64,000 nt of DNA from JAAETI01 sp964195945. GTDB taxonomy: Bacteria; Actinomycetota; Acidimicrobiia; Spongiisociales; UBA5794. The number at the start of each line of letters is the position of its first letter. The first letter of the stretch is position 1. The position numbers were made by a program, and so were the translations under genes. The stretch is from the NCBI GenBank assembly GCA_964195945.1, contig CAXMRC010000082.1:32188-96187 (forward strand). The letters run 5' to 3'. Below the pieces are notes generated by a model that was not told where the DNA came from, searched no databases, and worked only from the letters and a program-made list of their open reading frames with translations. This document shows positions 1 to 8,721 of the stretch, in pieces.

Positions 1-707
1 GCGGCCCGTGGAGCTTCGAGCACCGCCTCTGCGATCAGCATTCCCAGACCGGCGTTGACGACTGTGACAAAAGCACCGAATCCGTAGGCTTCGAGGCTCT
101 CGCTGAGCGGCGATTCGATTCCTTGAATCCAACTCGACAGCGAGAAAAGCCAGTGACCAGCCACATGGGCCGCAACGACGGCGGCCACTACGACGAGCCA
201 ACCCGTCGGGTTGAAGACGTCGCCCTCGGGTGCGGCGAGAGCAAACACGGTTATCGCAACGGAGCCTTCGAGCAAACGTCTACCGACAAGAAGAACGAGC
301 ATCACGAGCGGCTCACGGCGCCGACTTCCTGCGAAGACCACAGTCGCCATCGACAAAGCGGCTAGCAGTTCAACCGGCGCCAGGGCAAGCAATCCCACCA
401 CCAACGGAACCGCTCCCATGGTGAACGTGTGCACCCTGCCGCCGAAGCGCATATTGATGACAAGCCACTCGGACACGATGAAGGCAAGCAGAAGACCCCA
501 CCACGCCAGCGGGCGCTCAAGGACGACGGTAGCCGACCATTGCCACCAGCCCACCAGACCGGCGACCACGAACCCGGACACTGCAATAAGCCAGATCCAC
601 AGGGCAGCACGGCGCGCTACTCGCCCACGTCTCATTCGGCGTGCAGCTTGCGCAGCCACGCCCAGAGCAGACTTCTTGCTTCTAATGGTCAAGGCACCAC
701 CTACCAC
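1..707 (-). CDS. Membrane protein, N-terminal part (cut by window edge)
   Basis: A minus-strand frame stays open from a GTG near 707 to the window edge, about 235 residues. It contains Trp-rich and Val/Ala-rich hydrophobic segments (for example WIWLIAVSGFVVAGLVGWW and TGWLVVVAAVVAAHVAGHW) alternating with short Arg-rich loops, so it is a polytopic membrane region. Such regions often precede a cytoplasmic signalling domain such as GGDEF or a histidine kinase in actinobacteria, but the C-terminus lies outside the window and no domain can be named. The start is uncertain: GTG 707 has no good ribosome binding site and the frame is open to about 752; an ATG lies about 25 codons further in. Confidence 0.6.
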   Translation of the reverse strand, partial: MVGGALTIRSKKSALGVAAQAARRMRRGRVARRAALWIWLIAVSGFVVAGLVGWWQWSATVVLERPLAWWGLLLAFIVSEWLVINMRFGGRVHTFTMGAVPLVVGLLALAPVELLAALSMATVVFAGSRRREPLVMLVLLVGRRLLEGSVAITVFALAAPEGDVFNPTGWLVVVAAVVAAHVAGHWLFSLSSWIQGIESPLSESLEAYGFGAFVTVVNAGLGMLIAEAVLEAPRA

Positions 708-951
708 GCAACAGATAACTAGTGACGGGTCATCCCATCTTCCTGCAAGGTACTACCAAACGCCGTCAGGTCGCGAGCATATCTGCAAATGATTCGATCG
801 GCCCACTGCTCAGCCACGGGAGTCAAGCGAACCAGAACTGGCTATACACGCCGCTCACATGGGTAGAACTGGCTTCGTTGGCGCGGGCAGCCCCGTGGGG
901 GTCAACTCGAACAAGGAATCAGGTCTTTGACCAGCTGCATGTGCTGGGCTA
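708..951. other. Intergenic stretch without a supported gene
   Basis: This non-coding region lies between the divergent membrane protein and ABC importer genes. A 79-codon plus-strand frame (722-961) has no recognisable protein character. The only structured element nearby is the operator pair at 952-987. Confidence 0.6.
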
Positions 952-987
952 TTCTCGATAATCGATTAGCAACTTCTCGATAATCGG
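952..987 (+). promoter_or_regulatory. Operator, tandem copies (site A of the six-site regulon)
   Basis: TTCTCGATAATCG occurs twice, at 952-964 and 974-986, exactly 22 bp apart, which is about two helical turns. The first copy continues to the full element TTCTCGATAATCGATTA; the second keeps only the left part. The 11-bp core ATAATCGATTA (958-968) belongs to the perfect palindrome ATAATCGATTAT. The pair lies 77 bp before the chosen GTG of the ABC importer operon. Related copies sit at 31646, 39793, 49502, 58999 and 62705. Confidence 0.8.
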
Positions 988-1064
988 AGGAAGTGGACTG
1001 CGATGATGCACCGACAACCGCGCTTCTCACAGGCATCGGTCAGAAACCACGGGGAGGACCTTCG

Positions 1065-1901
1065 GTGACCCAGACACCAGAGGTCTCGCGGCGTGGAGGA
1101 GATGAAACAAGAGACGCGTTGATCGTGGTTGACTCGGTAGTGAAGTCCTATCGAGGAAAACGAAGCATCACGCACGCACTCGATACGACCTCTCTCGAGA
1201 TCGCTCAAGGGGAGTTCGTGTCAGTCATCGGCCCGAGTGGCTGTGGCAAGTCGACGCTTCTGATGATGATCGCTGGCTTGATTCCGCCTACCGAGGGTCG
1301 CATATTCGTCGGGGGCGAAGAAGTGACCTCGGCCATTGACGACGTGGGGATTGTGTTCCAGGAGGATCTACTTCTTCAGTGGAAGAGCACACTCGACAAT
1401 GTTCTCATGCAAGGTGCATTCAGAGATATTTCGCGGGATCAACTTCGCGAACGCGCAGTCGGAATGCTCGAAATGGTCGGGTTGTCAGAGTTCGCGGACT
1501 CGTATCCGGATGAATTGTCAGGGGGGATGCGACAACGCGCCTCGATTTGCCGAGCATTGGTGCACAACCCTTCCGTCCTTCTGATGGATGAACCCTTTGG
1601 TGCCCTGGATGCGATGACCCGGGACCAAATGGCTCTCGACATTCAAGGAATGTGGGCGGACACCCAGTCGACAGTCCTATTCATCACGCACAGCATTACC
1701 GAAGCCGTGATGCTGTCGGACAGAGTCCTGGTGTTTGGTCCGCCTCCAGGCAGGCTCGTTGAGGAGGTCGTCGTCGATCTACCCCGTCCCCGTCATCTCT
1801 CGGTGCGCGAGGATCCCGAGTATGCCGCGTTGGTCGGTCGAATCAGGACTCTTCTCGAAGAAATGGGAGTAATTCGTGACTACACGACAGCCGAAGCCTG
1901 A
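1065..1901 (+). CDS. ABC transporter ATP-binding protein, nitrate/sulfonate/taurine type
   Basis: ATPase of a SsuB/TauB-like importer that drives uptake with the next two genes. Visible motifs are Walker A GPSGCGKST, the Q-loop VFQED, the signature LSGGMRQRASICRA, Walker B VLLMDEPFGALD and the switch His in FITHSITEA. About 278 residues, normal for the family. I chose GTG 1065 because GGGGAGGA lies at 1051-1058; a GTG at 993 would have its ribosome site touching the start codon. The operator pair at 952-987 precedes the gene. The downstream permease overlaps its end by 26 bp. The substrate cannot be read from the ATPase. Confidence 0.92.
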   Translation: MTQTPEVSRRGGDETRDALIVVDSVVKSYRGKRSITHALDTTSLEIAQGEFVSVIGPSGCGKSTLLMMIAGLIPPTEGRIFVGGEEVTSAIDDVGIVFQEDLLLQWKSTLDNVLMQGAFRDISRDQLRERAVGMLEMVGLSEFADSYPDELSGGMRQRASICRALVHNPSVLLMDEPFGALDAMTRDQMALDIQGMWADTQSTVLFITHSITEAVMLSDRVLVFGPPPGRLVEEVVVDLPRPRHLSVREDPEYAALVGRIRTLLEEMGVIRDYTTAEA

Positions 1902-2772
1902 TTCAAACGGAGTCAGCGAACAGGCGGACACTTTGTCGGGACCCCCTACTCCCCGCCCGCGCATAGAGATATTGAACCCTAAGCCCGATCGCCTCAGAAT
2001 CGTGCGCGAGCTCTCCTACTACGCAATCCCCGTTCTCCTGATATTTGCCATTTGGTGGCTCGCGATCGAGATCTTCAGCATCAAAGCGTATTTGCTGCCG
2101 TACCCCCACGACGTCCTGGCGACTCTTTGGACCGAACGGGTCCAGTTGCTTCAAGAGGGCTGGGTCACGCTACAGGAAACCCTGTTGGGTTTTGGTCTCG
2201 CTGTTGTTGTCGCCGTCCCCATCGCGATCCTCGTCACATTCTCGAGGATTGCCGAGCGCACCATTTACCCCCTCTTGGTAATCACGCAGGTTGTCCCGAA
2301 GGTGGCGATCGCTCCGCTCCTCATTGTTTGGATGGGGTTTGGGATCTCAGCGAAGATACTCCTGGCCTTCTTGGTGGCCTTCTTCGCCATCGTCGTCAAC
2401 ACGGCAACTGGATTGGGCAGCCTGGACATCAAGATGGTCCACCTTGCTAGATCGATGGGCGCATCGACATGGCAGATCTTCGTTCGCTTCCGGCTGCCCA
2501 ACTCCCTTCCGATCTTCTTCGCTGGATTGAAGGTCGGAGTCACACTCGCTCTGATTGGAGCGATTGTGGGCGAATTCGTGGCCTCTGGCCAGGGTCTCGG
2601 CTTCCTGACGGTTGTCGCCATGGGCAGCCTCAAGACCCAGCTCGTGTTTGCGGCGATCATCGCCATGGCGGTCGTCGGTGTTGGAATGTACGCCGCCGTC
2701 GAGGCTCTCGAGCGACTGCTCATCCCATGGAGCCGGACGGGCGCGCGCAGAGGAATGGAGGCATTGAGCTGA
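1876..2772 (+). CDS. ABC transporter permease, SsuC/TauC type
   Basis: Inner-membrane permease of about 298 residues in the binding-protein-dependent transport family. It has a charged N-terminus, then hydrophobic segments starting near IPVLLIFAIWWLAIEIF. The EAA-type cytoplasmic loop that docks the ATPase appears as ARSMGASTWQIFVRFRLPNSLP. It starts with GTG after GGGAGTAA and overlaps the ATPase gene, so the two are translationally coupled. Confidence 0.92.
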   Translation: MTTRQPKPDSNGVSEQADTLSGPPTPRPRIEILNPKPDRLRIVRELSYYAIPVLLIFAIWWLAIEIFSIKAYLLPYPHDVLATLWTERVQLLQEGWVTLQETLLGFGLAVVVAVPIAILVTFSRIAERTIYPLLVITQVVPKVAIAPLLIVWMGFGISAKILLAFLVAFFAIVVNTATGLGSLDIKMVHLARSMGASTWQIFVRFRLPNSLPIFFAGLKVGVTLALIGAIVGEFVASGQGLGFLTVVAMGSLKTQLVFAAIIAMAVVGVGMYAAVEALERLLIPWSRTGARRGMEALS

Positions 2773-2819
2773 GGACAAAGCATCAATTGCACGAAGCGAG
2801 ACTCGGAAAAAGACTGCCA

Positions 2820-3872
2820 ATGAAAAAGGGAGTGGCCGTGGGACTAGGGACTAGGAAGAATATCTTCAAATTGACAATCGCCTTGGCGACACTATTGCTC
2901 GTCGTGGCTGCTTGCGGCGATGACGACACGACAACGACGGTTGCTGCGGAGACAACCGCTGCAACAACGCAGGAACTGACCCCCGTCTCTGTTCGTCTCA
3001 ACGTCAACGCGACCGGCACCCATGCGCCGTTCGTATTGGCGCGTGACCTGGGCTGGTACGCCGAAGAGGGCCTCGAGGTCACCTTCGGCGAGGGCGGCGG
3101 ATCAGATGTCGCTGTAGCGACGATCGATGCCGGGGACGATGACATCGGTATCGCATCCTTTGATGCGGTTGCGGTTTTGAGGCCCGAAGGCGCCAACGTG
3201 AAGGTCGTAGGGGCCTGGGAGTCGCGGAGCCCTCTGGCAATCATCACGTTAGCGGGCAGCCCGATCACGGAGGCGGCTGATCTCGAAGGAGCCCAGGTCA
3301 CCATGGACCAGGGAGACTTCGCGATGTTTGAGGCCTTTGCGGCTCGGGCCGGAATCGACGCGGACGCGGTCGAGCTGGTGATCATGTCTGAGGAAGCTCA
3401 GGCGCCCGCACTGGCTGAGGGCCTGATTGACGGGATTCTGGGGTGGACCACGTACCACTCTCCTCAGCTTGTGAAAATCACCGGAGACGTGGCCGCCGTG
3501 CTGTGGTCGGACTACAACTTCGACCTGATGAACCTGTCGATCATCGCCAGCGACGACCGGATCGAGAACGACCCGGAAACGGTTTGTGCGTTCGTTAGGG
3601 CCTCATACCGTGGCCTCGAGTACTCGATCGACAACGCTGACGAGGCGATCGACGCACTGATGGGCGAGTTCGCCAATCTCGACCGCGACATCATGCTCGG
3701 CCAACTCGTGAACATGTTCGAGCTCATCGGGACCGACAACACGGAAGGCATGCCGATGGGCTGGGTTGCTGAAGCGGACGTCGCGGGTGCAATCGAAGTT
3801 CTTGGAGACGCCGGAGACGAACTCGAGGTGGAGCCCGGAGATCTCTTCGACAATCTCTGTTTCGATTCGTAG
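2820..3872 (+). CDS. ABC substrate-binding lipoprotein, NMT1/THI5-like
   Basis: Extracytoplasmic binding protein of about 350 residues for the preceding ATPase and permease. The N-terminus is a lipoprotein signal ending in LLLVVAAC, followed by an acidic and Thr-rich tether (DDDTTTTV...ETTAATTQ) typical of actinobacterial lipoproteins. The mature part begins SVRLNVNATGTHAPFVLARDLGWYAEEGL, the usual opening of the NMT1/THI5/SsuA fold. Such proteins bind pyrimidine precursors, sulfonates, nitrate, riboflavin-like molecules or aromatic acids. The neighbouring Mo hydroxylase and amidohydrolase point to a heterocyclic or aromatic ligand, but this is inference. Internal starts a few codons later are possible. 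Confidence 0.88.
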   Translation: MKKGVAVGLGTRKNIFKLTIALATLLLVVAACGDDDTTTTVAAETTAATTQELTPVSVRLNVNATGTHAPFVLARDLGWYAEEGLEVTFGEGGGSDVAVATIDAGDDDIGIASFDAVAVLRPEGANVKVVGAWESRSPLAIITLAGSPITEAADLEGAQVTMDQGDFAMFEAFAARAGIDADAVELVIMSEEAQAPALAEGLIDGILGWTTYHSPQLVKITGDVAAVLWSDYNFDLMNLSIIASDDRIENDPETVCAFVRASYRGLEYSIDNADEAIDALMGEFANLDRDIMLGQLVNMFELIGTDNTEGMPMGWVAEADVAGAIEVLGDAGDELEVEPGDLFDNLCFDS

Positions 3873-3912
3873 CGCACCCTCACTCAGTATCGGCGTAATA
3901 CGTCGGCTGGGC

Positions 3913-3970
3913 GGGTAGTTCCAGTGGTGGTCCGGTAGCAGTTCAAATTGCTTTCGGACCACCACTACCC
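3913..3970 (+). terminator. Stem-loop terminator candidate after the importer operon
   Basis: GTGGTGGTCCG (3924-3934) pairs perfectly with CGGACCACCAC (3955-3965). GGGTA (3913-3917) can extend the stem with TACCC (3966-3970) across a bulge. There is no T-run after it, so it may act as a Rho-assisted or structural 3' end. It lies 50-100 bp past the binding-protein stop. Confidence 0.5.
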
Positions 3971-4104
3971 GTAAGTCACCGTGATGACGAGTGGGAACGG
4001 TGCATGTCGTCAAGCCTGATTATGAGTACGCCTTTGGATCCAAGCTGGAGTTCAGCGTGTCCACTGGCGTAGAGCTAGGTAGAACTGTTGGGTGGGTGTT
4101 CTAG

Positions 4105-4944
4105 GTGGATTCAATCAAGTTGCACCGGCCGAACGATTTCGCTGCGGTCGCATCGCTGCTAGATGATCTAGGCGAGGATGCTCGGGTTCACGCCGGAGGC
4201 ACCGACCTGATGGTGCAGATGAGGGCTGGGACCTTGAAGGTCCGCCACGTAGTCGATCTGGGTCGCGTGCCCGATTTGGGACAAATTCGCCAGTTAAGTG
4301 ACGGGACAGTCCGGATCGGCGCCGCCGTCACAATGAGCCAGGTGCGCATGAGCTGGATCGTCGGTGATCGTTTCCCGGCACTCGCCGAAGGTGCTCGGCA
4401 CGTCGGCTCACGACAGATACAGAACCGGGCCACGCTCGTCGGGAATGTCTGCAACGCCTCTCCCGCTGCTGACACTGTGCCGCCACTGCACGTCCACGGG
4501 GCCCAAGTCAATGTCTCCGGTCCACTCGGGAGTCGAGCTGTTTCGATAGCCGAGTTTGCGACTGGACCGCGGTCCACGTGTCTGGGAGCAGCAGAGTGGG
4601 TCACCAGTATTGATCTCCCCGCGGCGGGGGCAGGGTCATCGACCTACGAGAAGCTTGGCCGTACACGGGGTGTCGACATCGCAGTGGTCGGTGTTGCCTG
4701 CCGTGTTTCGAATGGCATCGCCACTTTTGCTTTCGCATCGGTCGCACCAACCGTGACGCGGGCGCTTCTGACTGAGGCTGCTCTTGCCGTCACTGGTGAG
4801 TGGAACCAAGTCGTTTCCTCAGCGGTGCAGGACGATATCAGCCCGATTGACGACATTCGTGCCTCAGCTCGCTACCGCCGACGGGTCGCACCGCTCCTGG
4901 CAGAGCGGGCATGGGTACGGGCTGTCGGGAGGGCCGTACCGTGA
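4105..4944 (+). CDS. Molybdenum hydroxylase FAD subunit (XDH/CoxM family)
   Basis: Medium subunit, about 279 residues, which passes electrons from the Fe-S subunit through FAD. The two FAD-binding motifs are visible as HAGGTDLMVQMRAG (near residue 30) and TLVGNVCNASPAADTVPPL (near 113), followed by the CO-dehydrogenase flavoprotein C-terminal domain (TYEKLGRTRGVDIAVVGVAC). It starts at GTG 4105. Its stop overlaps the start of the fused Fe-S/Mo subunit gene (GTGA), so the two are coupled. The gene order FAD then Fe-S/Mo is common in bacterial XDH-like enzymes. The substrate is not predictable. Confidence 0.93.
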   Translation: MDSIKLHRPNDFAAVASLLDDLGEDARVHAGGTDLMVQMRAGTLKVRHVVDLGRVPDLGQIRQLSDGTVRIGAAVTMSQVRMSWIVGDRFPALAEGARHVGSRQIQNRATLVGNVCNASPAADTVPPLHVHGAQVNVSGPLGSRAVSIAEFATGPRSTCLGAAEWVTSIDLPAAGAGSSTYEKLGRTRGVDIAVVGVACRVSNGIATFAFASVAPTVTRALLTEAALAVTGEWNQVVSSAVQDDISPIDDIRASARYRRRVAPLLAERAWVRAVGRAVP

Positions 4945-7634
4945 CGGACAATAGAGTCACATTTCGCCTCGATATCAATGGCCAAAGCCGCGACGTCGAG
5001 ACCGAGGCAAATGCAACGCTGCTAGATGTGCTGCGCAACGAGTTGGGTCTGACAGGGACGAAGTACAACTGCGAGCAGGGTGAATGCGGCGCGTGCACCG
5101 TTCTGGTGGGCGGTGAACCCATGACCTCGTGCATCATCCTCGCTGCGACTATCGAGGGAACACCAGTCACAACGGTTGAGGGTTTGGCCGCTGACGATGG
5201 CGAACTCGACCACATTCAGCAGGCGTTCGTAGCTTACGACGCAGCACAGTGCGGCTATTGCACACCCGGGATGCTGATGGCTGCGACAGGCATTTTGTCC
5301 GGGAGCACCGCGACATCGGAAGACATCGAAATAGGGTTGGGAGGGAACTACTGCCGGTGCACGGGATATTTGAACATAGTCGAGGCCATCGAGCACGTCG
5401 CGGCGAGCGCATGCGAAGGCGGCCGCTGCGATGACTGCGGCTATCAGGATTCTTCTGGTGATGTCTTATCAGAGTCGTTGACGGAGCGGGTAACGGGCCG
5501 ACTCACCTATGTTGCCGACACCCCTCATTCAGACATGCTTCACGCCACATTTGTAAGGCTTCCGAGCCCGCGCGCCACGATCACGGCAATTGAGACCTCG
5601 GTTGCTGAGGCGGTTACCGGAGTAGTGAAGGTGTTTACAGGGGCGGATCTAGAAAGGAACGGGTCAATCCCCCGGTTTGGGCCTCAGGTTGCCGACCAGC
5701 CGATACTTGCGGGTGCCGAAACGAGATATGAAGGCGAACCGGTGGCAGTGGTTGTCGCCGAGACAGAGCGGATTTCCCGCGCCGCTGCTGCTCTGGTGCG
5801 CGTCACATACGAGGAGCTACCACCGATCACGGACCGGGCTGCCTCCCTCTCCTCACCACCGTTGCATTCGCGGAGTCCTGACGGCCGCAACGCGGGAGTC
5901 GATTCCAACGTTATGGGCGAATGGCATTTCGAGGACGGTGATCTGACGGTTGCCCGGGCGGCGTCGTCGGTAATCATCGAAGATGTCTACACAGCACCGC
6001 TCGCGCATCATTTCGCCATGGAGGTTCCGGCGTGCATCGCCAGGCCTGAGGGTGCGGGGGTGGTGGTTGAGACACCCGTGCAACATCCATTCAGTCTCCG
6101 CCTCGTTCTCGCCACGATGCTGGGACTGCCCGAGTTGTCAGTTCGCGTCAAGTGCACGACGATCGGAGGTAGCTTCGGATCAAAGGGCTACCCCAAGCTC
6201 GAGCCAGTCGCCGCGGTCCTGGCTCTAACCCTGGGAGCACCCATCAGAATCCGACTGACCGCAGAAGAGGCGTTCCTCTACGCCCAGCGCGAAGCCTCCG
6301 ACATCTGGATGAGGACCGGTTTCGACAATGACGGCCTAGTGCAGTTCCATGAGGTCGAAGCGGACTTTCTGGTTGGCGCCTATACCGATATCAGCCCGCG
6401 CGTTGTAGCAAAGGCAGGCTTGCACGCTCTTACTCCCTACACAGCGAGGGCCCGAAGAGTGAGAGCGCGCGGGCTATTCACATCGACTCCACCAACGACG
6501 GCGTTTCGCGGGTTTGGGGCACCGCACGCAGCTTTTGCGCTCGAGTCCCAGCTGAATGCCGGGGCGGCTCAGCTTGGCCTAGATCCGGTTTCTCTACGTC
6601 TCCGTAACGTGCTGGGACGGGGCGATCCAGTGGTAGGTGATAGGCCAGCGGATGGTGACTGGTCCGAACTGCTGACGACGACTGCTACCGCCTTCGGGTG
6701 GTCCATGCCGAAGAAGGCGGGCCTTGGCCGAGGCATTGCACTGGGTTTGAAGTCGTGTGTTCCTGCGACCAAGTCGTCAGCGCGCGTGGTACTACATCCT
6801 GATCTGGGTGTCTCTCTCCAAATCGGGACGACAGAGATGGGTCAAGGTACGCACGATACGCTCCGCGCACTTGTCGCTGATCTGTTGGGTCTGGAATGTG
6901 AGGCAGTTGCCGTCGCGGCGCCAGACACAAGCGTTGTTCCGTACGATGCTCTTACCGCGTCGAGCCGATCCCTGGTCCACATGGGCAACGCGGTTGAACG
7001 TGCATGTCAGGACATCATTCGGCAGCTCGCAGACTTGCAACCACCCAACCTTCAGACCACTGCCCCGACAAGTGCTCGCGACCTAATCGGCGCTTGGCAC
7101 GCATCAGCGGGTGCTGAGATTATTGGCGAAGGCACCTTCGAGGCATCAGCCAACCCGTCGCATGTCCTCGGTGGCTTGACGCCTTTCTACGAGGTTGTTG
7201 CAACCGCCGTTGAGCTCGAGGTCGATGCCGATACCGGCATTGTCACGATCCATCGGATCGTCCACACCACCGACGCTGGCAAGGTCCTGAACAGGAAACG
7301 GGCGTCCGGACTCGATGAGGGCGGCGTGATCATGGGCCTCGGGCTCGCCATGTCCGAGCAACTTGCTTTCGGCGAAAGCGGCCTTATCGCAAACGGCAGT
7401 TCCCTCGACTACCGGATACCAACGGTGCATGACATACCGAGAATGACAAGTCTCTTCATTGAAAATGCCGATGGCCCGGGTCCGTCCGGGTCCAAAGGAC
7501 TGGCCGAGGGTGGTGTCTTGGCGGTTGCCCCGGCGATTGCGGCAGCTATCTACGACTGCACTGGAGTGCGCCTCACCGACCTACCATTTACTCCGGAGAG
7601 GATCACCGACGCCATGCAAGAAGTTTCGCTATGA
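4941..7634 (+). CDS. Fused 2Fe-2S and molybdopterin subunits of an XDH-family hydroxylase
   Basis: About 897 residues. Residues 1-155 are a complete two-cluster iron-sulfur subunit: Cys44, 49, 52 and 64 for the plant-type cluster and Cys104, 107, 138 and 140 for the second. A short linker carrying three more Cys (158, 163, 166) leads to a full Mo-cofactor subunit. This has the MoCo motifs TIGGSFGSKGYPK and AFRGFGAP, the MGQGTHDTL loop, and a C-terminal GSKGLAEGG holding the expected catalytic Glu. I chose GTG 4941 because GGGAGGG lies just upstream and it gives the GTGA overlap with the FAD subunit gene. The two subunits are separate genes in most bacteria and also in the second XDH set of this window. 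It probably hydroxylates a heterocycle, aromatic ring or aldehyde in the cytoplasm. Confidence 0.9.
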   Translation: MTDNRVTFRLDINGQSRDVETEANATLLDVLRNELGLTGTKYNCEQGECGACTVLVGGEPMTSCIILAATIEGTPVTTVEGLAADDGELDHIQQAFVAYDAAQCGYCTPGMLMAATGILSGSTATSEDIEIGLGGNYCRCTGYLNIVEAIEHVAASACEGGRCDDCGYQDSSGDVLSESLTERVTGRLTYVADTPHSDMLHATFVRLPSPRATITAIETSVAEAVTGVVKVFTGADLERNGSIPRFGPQVADQPILAGAETRYEGEPVAVVVAETERISRAAAALVRVTYEELPPITDRAASLSSPPLHSRSPDGRNAGVDSNVMGEWHFEDGDLTVARAASSVIIEDVYTAPLAHHFAMEVPACIARPEGAGVVVETPVQHPFSLRLVLATMLGLPELSVRVKCTTIGGSFGSKGYPKLEPVAAVLALTLGAPIRIRLTAEEAFLYAQREASDIWMRTGFDNDGLVQFHEVEADFLVGAYTDISPRVVAKAGLHALTPYTARARRVRARGLFTSTPPTTAFRGFGAPHAAFALESQLNAGAAQLGLDPVSLRLRNVLGRGDPVVGDRPADGDWSELLTTTATAFGWSMPKKAGLGRGIALGLKSCVPATKSSARVVLHPDLGVSLQIGTTEMGQGTHDTLRALVADLLGLECEAVAVAAPDTSVVPYDALTASSRSLVHMGNAVERACQDIIRQLADLQPPNLQTTAPTSARDLIGAWHASAGAEIIGEGTFEASANPSHVLGGLTPFYEVVATAVELEVDADTGIVTIHRIVHTTDAGKVLNRKRASGLDEGGVIMGLGLAMSEQLAFGESGLIANGSSLDYRIPTVHDIPRMTSLFIENADGPGPSGSKGLAEGGVLAVAPAIAAAIYDCTGVRLTDLPFTPERITDAMQEVSL

Positions 7635-8635
7635 CCGCATCACCAGCCGGGCTGGAGTCAGTAGGATCGGGACCAGTCGTCGATGTTCACGTGCACGCCA
7701 TCCCTCTAGATCTCGCTACGCGAGTTCGGCAGGGGGTCTTCTCAGAGGTATCCCTCAACGACGACGGTCCCGGGCGCTTCTGCTGTGAGCGAATGGCTCC
7801 ATCTCCGCCACCACCTGATTCTCTTTTTGATTTCGAGCTGCTGGTGGAGAACACCCATGAGCAGGGAATAGACGTCCGGTTGGTTGGACCGTGGACCGAT
7901 CTCCTTGGGTACTCCCTGACTGCCGGGGCAGCGGTTGTTTGGTCAAACGCGTACAACGAGTCTCTTGCCGCTTCTTGCGCGCGGTTTCCCGCGCTTGAGG
8001 CCCTGGCAACCGTTCCCCTGCAGTGCCCTGATCTTGCAGTTTCGGTCATGCGTGAAGCCCACGGATTGGGATGCAAGGGCATCATGATCGGTTCAGATGT
8101 CCCGAATTCGACCTTGGGCGCCGCCGAGTTGGATGTTTTCTGGTCCGCGGCTGAAGATTTGGCGATGCCTATCGTGCTCCATCCAACGTTCTTCCACATC
8201 CCAGACATTCTGTTGGAAAGAGGCCTCAAGAACGCTGTTGGCCGGGCGGCGGCAACCGCAGTCGCTCTCACCGAGCTGGTGTACGCCGGCGTGATAGAGC
8301 GCCACCCCGAGATAGCACTGGTGATTTCCCACGGAGGCGGAGCGTTTCTTCCGTTAGTCGATCGAGTGCTCCGAAATCAGGAGCTTGGATGGGCCTCCAG
8401 CACTGTTGACATCGAAGATTCCATCTCTCGCCTGTATTGGGACAGCGTGGTGCTGGAGCCTCATGCGGTGGCGAGTCTCGCTGCAACTGTCGGGGCCGAT
8501 CGCGTCTTGTTGGGTTCTGACTATCCGTTTCCGTGGGAGCCGAGCCCAGTCGAGACCGTCATCAACGCGGGACTCAGCGCAGCGGATGAGCGAGCGATTC
8601 TTGGCGAAACGGCATCAGCTTTGTTTGGGATCTGA
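7631..8635 (+). CDS. Amidohydrolase-family metal enzyme (ACMSD/resorcylate decarboxylase-like)
   Basis: A TIM-barrel amidohydrolase of about 334 residues. It has the N-terminal metal pair H20-x-H22 in VDVHVHAIP, a barrel His in LHPTFFHIP, another in ISHGGGAF, and the C-terminal catalytic Asp in LLGSDYPFPWEP. These fit the amidohydrolase-2 group, which includes aminocarboxymuconate-semialdehyde decarboxylase, resorcylate decarboxylase and several lactone or amide hydrolases. It overlaps the Mo subunit stop by ATGA and so is coupled to the hydroxylase. A reasonable reading is that it acts on the hydroxylated product. Decarboxylase and hydrolase cannot be told apart here. Confidence 0.88.
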   Translation: MTASPAGLESVGSGPVVDVHVHAIPLDLATRVRQGVFSEVSLNDDGPGRFCCERMAPSPPPPDSLFDFELLVENTHEQGIDVRLVGPWTDLLGYSLTAGAAVVWSNAYNESLAASCARFPALEALATVPLQCPDLAVSVMREAHGLGCKGIMIGSDVPNSTLGAAELDVFWSAAEDLAMPIVLHPTFFHIPDILLERGLKNAVGRAAATAVALTELVYAGVIERHPEIALVISHGGGAFLPLVDRVLRNQELGWASSTVDIEDSISRLYWDSVVLEPHAVASLAATVGADRVLLGSDYPFPWEPSPVETVINAGLSAADERAILGETASALFGI

Positions 8636-8721
8636 GCAATGCCGGTCTGGCTAGAACACATCTCGAATACCCGGCCAAATACTCGCGACGGACCTAGCCG
8701 CGGCCCCATCGAGGCATAGTG

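Noticed and set aside
722..961. 79-codon frame between the membrane protein and the importer
   Set aside because: It has no recognisable domain or ribosome site and ends in the operator region.
3935..3954. Possible attenuator within the loop of the 3913-3970 stem
   Set aside because: There is no downstream T-run or competing helix, so only a plain 3' stem-loop is supported.
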